Notes: a model not told the origin generated them from the sequence alone. Positions 1 through 12,000 are shown, numbered from the stretch's first letter. The stretch: 64,000 bases of DNA from Silene noctiflora (GCA_009801015.1 VHZZ01000533.1:99065-163064); one strand, 5' to 3'. Made by a program: numbers and translations.

Positions 1-44
1 CCTAGTGCAACTAGGCAGATAAACGGAGATGATCCTAATCGTCG

Positions 45-53
45 AAAGGATAT
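45..53 (-). other. U12-type AT-AC 5' splice site of CBP20
   Basis: Immediately after the codons for D-Y-D-P and the first base of a Gly codon, the minus strand reads ATATCCTTT, a perfect match to the AT-AC class U12 donor consensus. The intron runs off the left edge, so the branch point and AC acceptor cannot be seen. Confidence 0.8.
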
Positions 54-1277
54 CAGGATCATAGTCAGTACGATATTCATCTCGGACCTGAAATAAAGAG
101 GCAGCAGAATAAATAACCAAACTACCGACAACTGAGACAAATGCAAAGGGTGAGAGAGCATGCCTAGAAGAATCCACACCTGACCACCACTTCTACCACG
201 CCCCCATTGTCTACCTTCTTGGAACCCCCAGTCAAAATCCACACGGATAGGACGATCATCAAGAATTGTTCCGCTTATATATTTGACAGCATCCTCAGTG
301 TCTTCTCTAGAGTAATACCTTAAAAGTAATTCTAAGTAATAAGTAATCTCTAGGATAAAAGTGAATCACATCTTAGTGTCACATGAAACATAAACTGTGC
401 AGCATTCCGAAGGACAGTTAGATATCTAAATCAGTATGCAGTAAGATACTAATAATTACTCGAAGAGCTACTTGTACCACTTATTAACATAAAATACAGA
501 AACTTCACTGGCAAACAGAGGCAAGTTCATGAAGATTGACAAAGGTTTCTCACTTCTTACCATAACATGAATCAAAATATACTGATAACAGGGATTATTC
601 TGCTGCACTGGTTAACTAACATAAGAGAACGTACAATCAATTCTGACATGGCAGGAACTTAAAAGAAATTGTATAAAAGTCTCTCTAGTTATGCAGATAT
701 AAAAATGCAGCTTTCAAAGGTTGTCTCGACCATGTTGAAGTTAGCAGAATATCAGAATATTACAAATGGGAAATAAGCCAATATATTACTGTAGTAGTTT
801 AGCAAAAGTAAGAGTGCCAAAGAAAACAGATGCTTTAAATATATGAACAATCATACAAGAGTACATTCCTGAAATAACTTCTGAGAAGAGTAATGAGACT
901 TACAATATAAAGCAAAATCCACAAGGGGTTTTTGAGTTCTTATCCAGACCCATGATTATCTTCTTTATCTCTCCAACTCGAGAAAACAGCTCATAAACTT
1001 GCTCTTCTGTTGTATAAAATGACATATTCCCAACATACACAGTCGTTGAATTCTTCAATGCTTCCTCAAAATCTTCTTGGTTTCCAGGAAATCGCCTATC
1101 TCGGTAGGCAGATAACTTGTTCAGATCCTAGGTGCAGGTAGAACATGCACTTGTGGTAAGAGTAAATTTTAGGCAGTGTGACACAAGCTACCCATCAAAA
1201 ATTGCATAAAAAATAATGAAAAACACGGATGAATATGGGATGCGGACTTGGTGGCTTACCTTGAATAGTAAAGCCAT
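54..1277 (-). CDS. CBP20: Nuclear cap-binding protein subunit 2 (CBP20), 5' part of gene
   Basis: Small subunit of the nuclear cap-binding complex; it binds the m7G cap of new transcripts together with CBP80 and acts in splicing and miRNA processing. Exons on the minus strand: 1277-1260, 1127-904, 318-180 and 87-54; phases close. The protein starts [19 protein letters not shown] and carries one RRM with RNP2-like VYVGNMSF and RNP1-like CGFCFILYY, then the family hallmarks [13 protein letters not shown] and [24 protein letters not shown], all characteristic of plant CBP20. The ATG at 1277 was chosen because the six-residue first exon matches the plant family start. Reading on past position 54 gives unrelated residues; a U12-type 5' splice site (ATATCCTTT) lies there instead, so the remaining exons (RGGYGKL... 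tail) are outside the window. Confidence 0.92.
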
Positions 1278-3860
1278 TACTAATGTGAGGAACTTGTATC
1301 CTGCAAACAAGGCCAAGGAGAAGGATCAACTAAGTTGAAATTTGAAATGAATTAGCACGAAATAAGCAAGCAAACAGAAGAAAAGTGCCTCCCCTCAAAA
1401 TCCCAAAAATCGAATTTGCTAATCAGACTGCAGTAATGCAAATACTCAATACGAATGAATTGGGGCAAGCAAAAGTAGGTTTTTGCATGAAATCAAACGG
1501 TGTTCAACCCAACGAATCATCAATCAATCAATCAATCAATCAACAAATTAAGATATTCAGCTTCATTTCTCACAGGTTGTCGTAAAAATCAACAAATTGA
1601 AAACAAGGGCAGGCTCAAGCCAAATTAGGGCACTAACAAGTAACAACTCCTCTACCCATTGTCAATGGAGTTTAACCGTACAATTTAAAAGCATCATCAC
1701 TATTCACTATTAATTAAGATGAATAAATAAACAGGTGTAACCGGTAACAACTGACCTTGACCAAAATAAGAATGTCGTCACCAGCGAGGATCGATACTTC
1801 CACAGATGAAGCTATGGCATGGTGATTTAAGAGTAATTACCTTTTATTTTTGCATAATTAAGATTGGTTCGTAATGGGTAATCTCTAAATAATAAATTGC
1901 GAGCCCGGGAAAATACGGAGGGTATGTTTGCATAATTATTTACGGGATTACGTTATAGCATTCGGACGAATGACTATGACGGGGTCCGCTGTAATCCTTC
2001 TTTATATAAATAGAAGAAGGATCAGAAGGATGACTGATGAGAAATTTGTCAACACATCACTGAACAATTAACATTCAACATAAAATATTTTTATATTACG
2101 TCTCTGATCTTTGAGTGTCAAAAATCAGAGGGGACCGTTTTAACTCGGTAACACCCAGCCACCCAGGCACAAGTAAGGGTCGAATTATTCTATTAGAAAA
2201 GCGGAGTCAATTCGGTCCGGTAACATTGCCAATTCCTCTTCGGGATAATCATTTCCATAATATGGCATACGTAATTGTTTATGCTCCCTAATTCACTCTA
2301 TTTCCATTCTCTTTCCTATCCCTGGGTTTTATAAGCCAAATGCTCCTATAAGGCGATTTTACATCATTATTTCATAATTACTTATATTATTGTAAAATCT
2401 TTTCGCACACGACCAACTCGTTTTATAAATACCGGGTAGTATTTGGAACATCAATTCTTATTTAAGACCGTCTAACTTACACGTCTCAGAGAGCCGAGTA
2501 TAATAGAATTGAAAAGTGTAAGAGGTCTTAAATTAAAAGAATATAAGACTTTCCAGATTTTAAAAATTCGAATAAATAATATTCGTGCTATGTGTTAAGT
2601 TTGGACTATCATCCAATAACTTAAGACATCCTCTTTATAATCTCGAATTAAAAATGTTAAGTTACAATAATTTTTTCACCTATTAACTTAAATTAATTAG
2701 TCTTCTGAATTTTAAATAATACAATTATTAAATAATGTGGTGCTAGCAGATTCATAATTGCTAAATCCCGCGCATGAGTTTACTATATCCTACGCACTTT
2801 ACCCCTATTATTCCATAACTACCCTTCGTCTTTAAAAAAAATTTAAAAAAATTATCCCTCTTTCTCTCTCAAAACCTAATCAATTCGTTACTAATCCAAC
2901 GATTATGAATCGTATCCGCACTCATAACATGTAATTTATCCGTCTTATCAACAATTTTATTGATACACGTAATTTTTTAATTGATTGAATTAATTTTTTA
3001 AAGGCTTTTTTACAATTAGGTTTAGATATTGAATTCACCTAATCAATTGAATCCCGACACTTTTATACTTACCAATTGTGAGAGGAGTACTATCCCTTTT
3101 CAACTTGTGACGAATAGTGTCGGTCTTCAGTGAGAATTTGTGAAAAAGTAATGGTCAACTTTCTAAATTTAGGATCTTATATGTTAAAGAAAATAAGAAT
3201 AACATACTTAAATAAGAATGTATGATACGTGAATTCACCAAAACTAATACAACATTGACCAAATTATTGGAGTAATTTGTAGTTTGAAATTTTGGTAACT
3301 CAAAATATGATGTAAGTTTGTAGATTGCTGCTGCCCAACCATTATATTGGACTTGCTCGTCATTGAATCATTTATCTTCCTTGTTGCTAGCTCACTTGTT
3401 ATCCGTCTTAAATCGTAAGAAGTTAAATTGTCTTAGGTTTATAAGTTTGTCTCGAAAATTTCGATCCTTATAATAAATAACCAAATTCTAATATATTGGC
3501 AGAGAGTATAATTCTAATAATTATAATTATAATCTATCCAATTTAGATTTAAATAATATATTAGGCATTTTTGGAAATTTATTGGGTAGGTATTAGGCGG
3601 GATAATTACTTTGAAATCTGAGATTGTTTGGGAGAATTTAATTTGGAAAGTTTCCAAAATTATTTTAAACTGATGTGAGACCAAATTGAGGTAGAGGATA
3701 GTTGGCCTTAGAAAAGAAAAATTCCAGATATACCCCCAGGAAAGGGGGAGAGAAGACACGGAAGGAAGATACTAGATAGATAGAAAGAAAGAGGAGAGCG
3801 CGTAAGAAGTAAGAAGAGCGGTAAGTAAGGGTAAAAAAGGAAAGGCAAGAGAAAGTAAAT
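1278..3860. other. Intergenic region between CBP20 and PP2C
   Basis: No coding potential was recognised. It contains the CBP20 upstream region, a short (TCAA)n tract near 1515-1545, a small foldback repeat at 2455-2540, and AT-rich sequence. The two flanking genes are divergent, so both promoters must lie here. Confidence 0.6.
2455..2540. repeat. Small foldback MITE-like element
   Basis: The arms TTTAAGACCGTCTAACTTAC (2461-2480) and GTGTAAGAGGTCTTAAATTA (about 2516-2535) are imperfect inverted complements around a roughly 35 bp centre. The 'TAAGAC(C/G)GTCTTACAC' style of terminal repeat is common in short plant MITEs. Family assignment is a guess. Confidence 0.5.
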
Positions 3861-3874
3861 GGCATGGAGGAAAG

Positions 3875-3939
3875 ACACGTGTATAAAAAAAGCAAAGGGC
3901 ATACGGCCGCCATAGAAAGAGTAGTACTCCGTATATAAA
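3875..3939 (+). promoter_or_regulatory. G-box and TATA box of the PP2C gene
   Basis: ACACGTGT (3875-3882, G-box/ABRE-type core CACGTG) is followed about 50 bp later by TATATAAA (3932-3939). Transcription would then begin near 3960-3970, giving a leader of about 180 nt with two 'TTAGGGTTT' telo-box-like words (4094-4140) before the ATG at 4145. Spacing fits a plant core promoter; function is inferred. Confidence 0.55.
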
Positions 3940-4144
3940 GATTTTACTTTCCTGTTTTCCAAACAATTTTACAATTACAAACACAAACCCAACGACCACA
4001 AAACAAATACTCAGAAATCACAAATAATAAGAATCCCATCATCAATTATTTCCATCCATCCAATCCTTTGATTCGATTCAATTCGATTCCAAATTAGGGT
4101 TTAATTCTGTGTGTTGATTGCAATTAGGGTTTGCTTGTTGTTGA

Positions 4145-4396
4145 ATGATGGGTGCGGAAGCTGAAGTCGTTTGTCCTACAACAACAACAACTCCTCTTCA
4201 TAATATAGATGCTCTTATTGCCTGCTCTCAATTTGTAAGTTTCTTTTCTTTCAATTCAATTCTTTTTATTTTATTCCTTGTTCATAGATTCCTGATTTCT
4301 GTAATTCATAAATCGATTCAATCAGGGTTTTGGCTAATTTGACGTTTCTTCGTAAATCCCCTTTTGTTTGTATAATAATAATAATAATTGTATCAC

Positions 4397-4466
<70 letters not shown>

Positions 4467-6016
4467 GCTTATAATTTTATCGACAAATTGAGGGGTTAAT
4501 AATAGTATCTGCTGTAAGATTTTGTTGATTCAACCTCTTCCTCCTCTAACTTTCTTGCTTGTAATAATATATACTTGATTACAATCCAAGCCTTAAACTT
4601 GAAGCTGCCCGCAATCCTCCTCACACTTTGATATTTGAGGTGTACTTTGTGATGATTGCAAACTGTGATGCTTTCTAGTTTAATGTTTGCCTTTAACTTC
4701 TTTTAAAGCAACCTTATTACTAGAGGCCACCGCCAGGGATTTCCTTTATTCAAGGCTCTGCTACTCCAATGATCCCCCTCCCTCTTCTCCCCTCTTTCCA
4801 ACATAACATCCTCATAACGTTTCTCTTTCTCGTTGCCATTGTCATATCGCGTGCTTTTTCTTTAAGAGTCCCTCCTACTTACAATGTCTCGCTCTCTTCA
4901 GGTCAAGAAAACGTCAGATGCTGTTTCAGACAACTCTCTTGCTGCTCCTTTGCTGCACTTTGTCCCAATTATTCGCTCGGGAAGTTTTGCTGACATCGGC
5001 CCACGTCGTTCTATGGAGGATGAGCATATAATGATTGATGATCTTTCCATGCATCTGCGTTCTCTGTTTGGCTGTCCCAAGCCGAGTGCTTTCTACGGGG
5101 TCTTTGATGGTCATGGAGGTCCAGAAGCAGCAGCATATGTTAGTCAAAATATGACGAGACTGTTTTTTGAAGATTCGGGTTTTCTGGAATCATCCGAACT
5201 AGAGAACATGCTAGATGAAGGGGTTGAGAATTGCCTTCGTAGAGCATTTCAACTAGCCGACCTAGCCCTAGCTGAGGATTGCACCATCAGCACCTCTACT
5301 GGAACAACTGCTCTTACTGCTTTGGTATTAGGAAGGTATGAATGCGTGACTTGGGTTGTTCTTTTTTTTTTTTTGGTTGCATTTATGTTGCCGTCTTTTA
5401 TTTGTTTTCTGTGTCTAATTTTATCTTTGCTCTCTCCAGGGTCTTGGTGGTAGCTAATGCTGGGGATTGCCGAGCTGTTCTATGTCGGAAAGGAGAAGCG
5501 ATTGATATGTCTAAAGACCACAGACCTACATGCCCATCTGAGAAGAGAAGAGTGGAAGAAGCAGGAGGATATGTGGAGGATGGATATGTAAATGGAGTAC
5601 TGTCAGTGTCAAGGGCTTTGGGGGACTGGGACTTGAAACTGCCCAAGGGATCGACATCTCCCCTAATCGCTGAACCAGAGGTTAAACAGGTTATTCTGAC
5701 GGAAGAGGACGAATTCCTAATAATAGGGTGTGATGGAGTCTGGGATGTGATGTCAAGCCAGCAAGCAGTGAGCATAGTGAGGCGAGGATTGAGACGGCAC
5801 AATGACCCAGAACAATGTGCAAAGGAGGTTGTTAGAGAGGCCTTAAGGCTCAACACTTATGACAACCTCACAGTAGTGGTCGTCTGTTTTTCATCCCCGA
5901 GGAGTTATGAACAAGATCAGGCGACAGCATGGAGACCACGTAGATTCAAGTGTAGCCTCTCTTCAGATGCGTTGACTTCTCTGCAGAAGTTGCTGGATGG
6001 AAGTGATGGTCACTAG
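4145..6016 (+). CDS. PP2C-family Ser/Thr protein phosphatase
   Basis: Metal-dependent (Mg2+/Mn2+) Ser/Thr phosphatase, probably cytosolic or nuclear. Three exons: 4145-4234, 4902-5335 and 5440-6016, giving 366 residues. The PP2C core is complete: [18 protein letters not shown] (metal-binding Asp), [59 protein letters not shown] and [11 protein letters not shown]. The N-terminal 30 residues, on their own exon, carry a Thr run and no targeting signal I recognise. The start is the first ATG after the TATA-box leader; a second Met follows directly. It looks closest to the plant group containing Arabidopsis PP2C49/PP2C27-like enzymes rather than to the ABI1-type ABA co-receptors. The final 40 residues after the core are divergent. 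Intron 1 holds a long (ATAG)n tract. Confidence 0.95.
4397..4466. repeat. (ATAG)n microsatellite
   Basis: About 17 perfect tetranucleotide units in intron 1 of the PP2C gene. Likely length-polymorphic. Confidence 0.95.
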
Positions 6017-6527
6017 TTTTGTTCCTTGTAGATCTGTTTACAAGTGACATCTGTTTGTGTACTCTGATTTATCCAGGCAAACTTATGTATGTCTTGTTAC
6101 TTCATTTTCATTTAGCTGCTCCTGTACAAGTGTTAGAAATAGCAGCTTAAAGTTTTGTTAGGTTTCATTTGTGTGCGGCAGAGGAGGCTGATTTGTTTGT
6201 AAATACAAGAATTTGGACACCCATTCATTATTATAGGGACCATCATTCATAATATTTGTAATTACATTTGTATGTGATTACATCAAATTGATCCGTCTCT
6301 TTTTTAAATAAGTAGTTTTTTTATTATTCAAGTGCCAACATGAAACTAGCAAAGAAGTAGTTCTCCAGTTAAATAAGAGCCATCATCTATCTAGAAATTA
6401 AAAACGAAAAAACAAAGTAAATAAGACGCGGTTCATAAAACTGATGCAGTTGGGTATTTGGACTGCAAATGCTACGAAGGGTACAATACCAGGTGGGGGA
6501 TGGGGGGTTGAGACTAAGGGTGTATGA
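6017..6527. other. Convergent 3' regions of PP2C and dehydrogenase genes
   Basis: The two genes end tail to tail with about 510 bp between stop codons. I see only 3' UTR-like T-rich sequence on either strand and no further gene. Confidence 0.6.
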
Positions 6528-7337
6528 CTAGGGACCTTGGGTGCTAGTAGAGACACTGGGAGCATGATTGCCGACAGTGAAGCCACCGTCGACAACAAGA
6601 TTGTGGCCGCTAATGTAGGCAGATTCATCAGAAGCAAAGAAGAGAGCGGCTTCAGCAATATGGCGTGGCTTTAGGACAACTCCTTTGAGACAAGCTATCC
6701 CAGTTGTGGCTTCTTCAAGCTGAGTCGGATCCAAATTGTAGGCCTTGCAAGGCAAGGGTGTGCCCACTCCGAAGGGAGAGATGCAGTTGACACGAATCCC
6801 ATGGACGCCCAGCTCACTGCTTGCAGAGCGCACGATACCCAGCACGGCATGCTTGGAGGCAGTGTAGGGGAGGGGACCAACACCGCCAAGGCAGGAGGCG
6901 ACGCTAGCTGTGCAGATGATGGAGCCGCGAATGCTGCGGGACACCATGGCGCGGGCAGCATGCTTGATGGTAGCAGCAACCCCGCGGACGTTGGTGGCGA
7001 AGGTGCGGTCAAAGAGGGACAAATCGAGATCCAAAACGGGACCAAGAGGGCCCATGATGCCGGCATTGCTGAACAAGATGTCAAGGGTGCCGTATTTAAG
7101 CAAAGTAAAGTTGACAGCAGCTTCGACTTGGGACTCATCAGAGACGTCGCAGTGGAAGAAGCAGGCCTTGTGGACGCCAATGGAGTCAACCACAATCTGA
7201 GCAAGTGAATCTTGGATATCTGCGACAACAACCAGAGCACCCTTTAGTGCGAATAACCTGGCGGTCTCCTCCCCGATTCCGCTGGCTGCTCCTGTTATCA
7301 AGGCTACCTTCCCTTGTAATCTCTCTTGTGACGACAT
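6528..7337 (-). CDS. Classical short-chain dehydrogenase/reductase (SDR110C-like)
   Basis: Single-exon 269-residue NAD(P)-dependent oxidoreductase. The Rossmann fold shows TGAASGIG (residues 15-22), an acidic residue after strand 2 (VVVAD, Asp40) that points to NAD(H), NAG (91-93), catalytic Ser in CTASVAS (about 145-148) and YTASK (Tyr158, Lys162), and the C-terminal ISGHNLVVDGGFTVGN. This layout is shared by plant secoisolariciresinol dehydrogenase, xanthoxin dehydrogenase (ABA2), momilactone synthase and SDR2a-type enzymes; the substrate cannot be decided from sequence. The Met at 7337 fits the family's short N-terminus (about eight residues before the first strand). Its upstream DNA carries a long inverted repeat starting within 60-100 bp of the ATG. 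Confidence 0.93.
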   Translation of the reverse strand: MSSQERLQGKVALITGAASGIGEETARLFALKGALVVVADIQDSLAQIVVDSIGVHKACFFHCDVSDESQVEAAVNFTLLKYGTLDILFSNAGIMGPLGPVLDLDLSLFDRTFATNVRGVAATIKHAARAMVSRSIRGSIICTASVASCLGGVGPLPYTASKHAVLGIVRSASSELGVHGIRVNCISPFGVGTPLPCKAYNLDPTQLEEATTGIACLKGVVLKPRHIAEAALFFASDESAYISGHNLVVDGGFTVGNHAPSVSTSTQGP

Positions 7338-7435
7338 TCTTTCTCTTGATCAAATCACAAATGATGCTTATGTTTTATTTTGAAAGATTAATAAAGTGAT
7401 AATAATAATAATAGTAGTAGAGAAAGACGATGGAT

Positions 7436-7676
7436 GATATTGTTATTTGGTTGTGTTTGCATATATATACAGAAACAGAATGCGGTAAGATAGGTAGCAT
7501 TAGTAATATGTGGATTGTGGTTTGGTCAAAAGAGATACATTTTCATAATATATATTATGTCATCTCTTTTGACCAAGCCACAATCTACAATCCACATGCT
7601 ATAGCTATTTTACTGCATTCTGTTTTTATGTTTCCTAAGACTTGTATATATGCAAATACAACCAAATAACAATATT
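7436..7676. repeat. Long near-symmetric inverted repeat (hairpin/foldback element or MIRNA-like)
   Basis: Left arm 7436-7550 and right arm 7552-7676 are inverted complements over almost their whole length. Paired blocks include ATATTGTTATTTGGTTGT.., ..ACAGAATGC.GTAA.ATAG, ATGTGGATTGT and TTGGTCAAAAGAGAT, meeting at a self-complementary centre CATAATATATATTATG (7544-7559). Outer flanks are (AAT)n on the left and (ATT)n on the right, which extends the symmetry. The arms differ by a few small indels. No transposase, no clear target duplication and no known miRNA sequence were recognised. Confidence 0.85.
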
Positions 7677-7678
7677 AT

Positions 7679-7679
7679 A

Positions 7680-7711
<32 letters not shown>
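7679..7711. repeat. (ATT)n microsatellite
   Basis: Perfect trinucleotide run directly abutting the right arm of the inverted repeat. Confidence 0.9.
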
Positions 7712-7715
<4 letters not shown>

Positions 7716-9093
7716 TGTCAATTACGTTTTTGATGCATCTAACTGCGACCTCTGTCTGCGAGCCAATTAATTAGTTGTATTAACTATTGGTGATGCATGC
7801 ATGGTTGGAGAATCGAGACTTAGGGAGTTTTGAGAGCAAATGAGCCATTATGATATCCTTATTATTCACATGGGAAAGGCTTTCAAGGCCAACCTTGGCT
7901 AGCTCGCTCAACATATATATGAGAAATGACGCTGTATTAATTACACCTTCGTCAAACATTGTTCACCAAACTTAATCAAAACGTAAGAGAACACGCAACT
8001 GCAAGCATACAAAAATACAAAATCACACAAACTTTGACATTAATTACTTTCAATAAAATCACACAAAATATGTACACCCATTTTGAATACTTTACTAATA
8101 AGGTCTATATGTAAGTAACATCTTAGACTAATTAAAAATAATAGTAATTTATAATCCAAAAATGGTTCAAACAACAAACTACATCCTTAGTTTTAGAAAT
8201 GAAACCATGGTTACGGAGAATTGTTTGTATATACTCGAAACTAATTGAATATGGAGTATAAGGTGTTCGAAATAAAAGGAAAGATAACACATTTTGTTAT
8301 TTTAAGGATTAGAAAGTCTGTCTTTATAGTTAAGACGATCATTTTTGTCTAACGGCTTTAGATGAAATAGCTCATCTCAAATAAAAATTAGCCTTTAAAA
8401 ATGTACAATAGTAATTGAAAATTAGAGGTCAAATGTGACTTGACTTCATTTTAAATAACAATTCCTTCATTTCATTTAAATATTCATTTTTCTTTGTCGA
8501 GACTTGAGGAGTTAAGGAAATTTTTTTGATTGAATCAAAGAGAATGAGAACATTTAATGTGATGTGGAGTAAAAACGAGTAGTAGCTATCAAGTGTAATA
8601 CAAATTAACAGGTTTAAACCCTTGTGATAAGTATCATTGCTCGTGACATTATCAAGTACAATAGTTGACGTATATGATGGAGTAAAAGTGGTAGATAAAA
8701 AGGAAGGAAAGAGCAATTAAGGGAATGGTTAAATATTGGAGGTTGGAGAATTACCGTAAGACGTTTTATTAACGGATTGTTCTTTACTTAAAAAAGAAAA
8801 GAAAAAAGAAAAGTGATTTTAGGTACAAGAATTAAGGAGATTTTGAATAATAGAAGTGGGCCGGCGGGCTGAATTAGGAGCGTAGCCTAAGCCTGCTAGA
8901 GAAATGGGAATTGGGAGCCCAAATAGCCAAATAGGGGGAATTCACAAAGACAAACAATTCAGAATCTTGTTTTAAGTTAAAATGAAATAATAAAAGCTCC
9001 TTCTCTCTCCTCTTTTTCGACTTATTGTTTTCTCCATCTCCAATTCTCCAACCCTAAAATTTCCCCCAAATTCCCTGAATTGAAAGTATCAAA
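7712..9093. other. Intergenic region upstream of the HEL2-like gene
   Basis: AT-rich, no coding region recognised. Toward the gene it carries TGGGCC (site II-like, about 8856) and a telo-box-like ACCCTAAAA (about 9052), both common in promoters or leaders of plant translation-linked genes. Confidence 0.55.
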
Positions 9094-12000
9094 ATGGACG
9101 ACAGTTGTGCTGTATGTGCAGATAATCTTGAATGGGTTGCCTACGGAGCATGCGGACACCGAGATGTTTGTTCCACCTGCGTCGCACGTCTTCGCTTCAT
9201 CTGCGACGATCGCCGCTGCTGCATCTGCAAATCCCTCTGCGACGTCGTTTTCGTCACCAAGGTAACAAACAATTCCTTCTTTCTTTCTTTCTTTATGTCC
9301 TTCCACTTGTTAATTCAACAATTCTTGTTGTATGTATGTAGGCGATGGGGGATTATACGAAAATGATAGGCGACTTCTCGAAGCATCTGCCTGCGGTATC
9401 ACAAGGGAAGGAAGGGAAGGTGGGGTCATACTGGTACCACGAGGATACTCAGGCTTACTTCGACGATGTTGAACAATACAACATGATCAAGGCTACCTGC
9501 AGGCTTTCCTGTAGTGTTTGTGATCAAGACTCCACCATTACCAAGCGCCTTCGCTTTAGGAACATTGGTCAGCTCAAGGGTCATTTGGCTCACCAACACA
9601 AGCTCTTTATGTGTGACCTTTGTTTGGAAGGCCGTAAGGTTTACAACCACTCCATTCCATTCATCACTTCTTTCATCTATCTACCTATCTATCTATATTA
9701 TATATGCATTCGACCTTTAACCCCCCCTACCTACCACTACCAGGTGTTTATCTGCGAGCAAAAGCTTTATACCAAGTCACAGCTCAATCAGCATAAACGT
9801 ACTGGGGATTCCGTGGTCGACGGAACTGAAAGCGAAAGAGGTGGATTTGCTGGACACCCCATTTGTGATTTTTGTCGTACTTCTTTTTATGGAGAAAACG
9901 AACTTTATAATCATATGTCCAGGGAACACTTTACTTGTCATTTTTGTCAAAGGTTTGTTTGCTTCCCTTTCTTTCTCCCTGCTTTTATCAGTTGCTTCGC
10001 AACCCAAGAGAGGAACCCGATTAACATTTTGCCAATTACTTCCCAGGCAACATCCTGAGCGATACGAATATTATAAAGATTATGACGACCTTGAGGCAAG
10101 GACTCTTCTACCATACTTAACTTGAATACCCTTCTACATTGTCAACCCAATGCATATGTTATGTTACTTTCTTTCTTTTTCTTTTTTTTGGTTACAGAAT
10201 CATTTTCGTCATGTTCATCACCTGTGTGAGGATGAAGAATGCCTACGGAAAAAGTTCATCGCTTTCCAAACAGCCGAGGAGTTAAAGGTATAAGGGAGAA
10301 TTTGGGCAGGCCAATTTTGTTAATTCTGTCTTTCCAGTTTTCAATTTGAAACCTCGCCCCATGTGGTTGTATTCTATGTCTATAGAAAACTAGGAAATTT
10401 TAAATGACTCCTTTTTGGTGTCTTGTTTCTGCATGCTTTGGAATTTTGGATCCCTTGTAATGGATTCCCACATACTGTATCTGTTCAATGCTGTACTGTT
10501 ACCTTTTAATGATTGGGACTACCTTTTTTGTATGCTTTTATTCAGAGACATAATGCTTTGGAACATGGAGGCCGCATGTCTAGGTCGAAACGGAATGCTG
10601 TGCTTCAGGTATGCTCGAAGTTACGTGTAGGCTTATCCTGAATCCAATAGTTGACGGGAATTGGCACTGCCATCGGTTGGGGATTATCAATTGATGTAAC
10701 CCTCAAATAAATAAAGAACTGATTTCCATTTTGAGGGGCTGAAATGCAAGCATGTAAGAGGTTGATACCTCAGGGCCATGTCATTGCAATTTATGTTCAA
10801 TCACTTCTTCCTTGTCCTGCTTACAGATACCAACCAGTTTTAGATACCGGAGCAACAATGAGTCGGGTTATCATCGTGGACGGAGGCGATCTTTCCGTCG
10901 TGAATCTTCACCCGATAGTGAGCAAGATATGGCTTTCCAAAACATTCTTGAGAATGTTAACTCAAGTGTTGTGTTGCCTGATCCTTCTTCAACCTCAGCT
11001 TCCTCCGAGCCAAGCCTTGTGCAATCATTTGAATCATTAGGCACTAGTGAGTCTGAATCTTCATTAAGATACCGTCAGGCTGTATCTCAGATCTCTCCCG
11101 CAGGACCTCTTGTAGAATCTTCCTTTCCTCCATTATCAACTGCACCCAGCAGCAGCCAACAACAATCTCAACCAAAATCTAAGAACACTTTGGCAGCTAG
11201 GCTACGGCGTCAAAATAAGGCAACCGTTCTTAATTCTGCGCAGCCTAGAACTGCTTCTTCAACCCCCTGGCATGCTCCAGTTGTTCCTGCGCCTCGCCCG
11301 GCGGTCCCAGCCCCAGCCCCAGCCTTACGCCCTGCGGTCCCAGCCCCAGCTTCACGCCCTGCGGTCCCATCCCCAGCCTCACGCCCTGCGGCTCCAACCC
11401 CACGCCCTGCTGCCTCGCTGCTTGCCCCACGCACTGCCACCCCTACCTCAGCAACCCAGTATTCTCAGGAAGCTGCTGCAGCCGGGCCTGCTCCTGCGAC
11501 TTCAACCCCATGGCCTTCTCTTGTTCCTAATTCCGCGAAGCCAGTCGCAATTAATGGGTCTGAGTCATCTAGCTATGCCACTTCTCTGCGATCAGCTGAT
11601 GAGCACGGTAGTGCAATGGGCGGTTCATGGACTTTAAGGAATCCAGGGGGTAGTAGTCGGTTGAACCACTCTACCTCAGCTCCTAATCTTATTGATAGTA
11701 GATCATTTGATTCTGCAACTGATTTTCCGCCTGTCTCAGCCGCACAACATAACAGAGTGCAGTCTAGTGGAAAAAAGAAAACAGAGGATGCTCATACTGC
11801 TAATAAGACCGTCGTGGAGAGAATGCGGGCTGCTTTAGAGTACGATGAAGGCAAATATAATGCTTTCAAGGGAATTTCTCAAGAATATCGCCAAGGTTCA
11901 GTAGATACATGGGAATATCTGGAGTATGTCAAGCAGTTTGACTTGACACACCTTGTTCCCGACTTGGCTAGATTGTTGCCTGATATTCAGAAACAGAAAG

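Noticed and set aside
3665-3999. Several minus-strand open frames full of Phe/Leu/Ser
   Set aside because: They are the complement of the purine-rich PP2C promoter/leader and show no domain or codon pattern.
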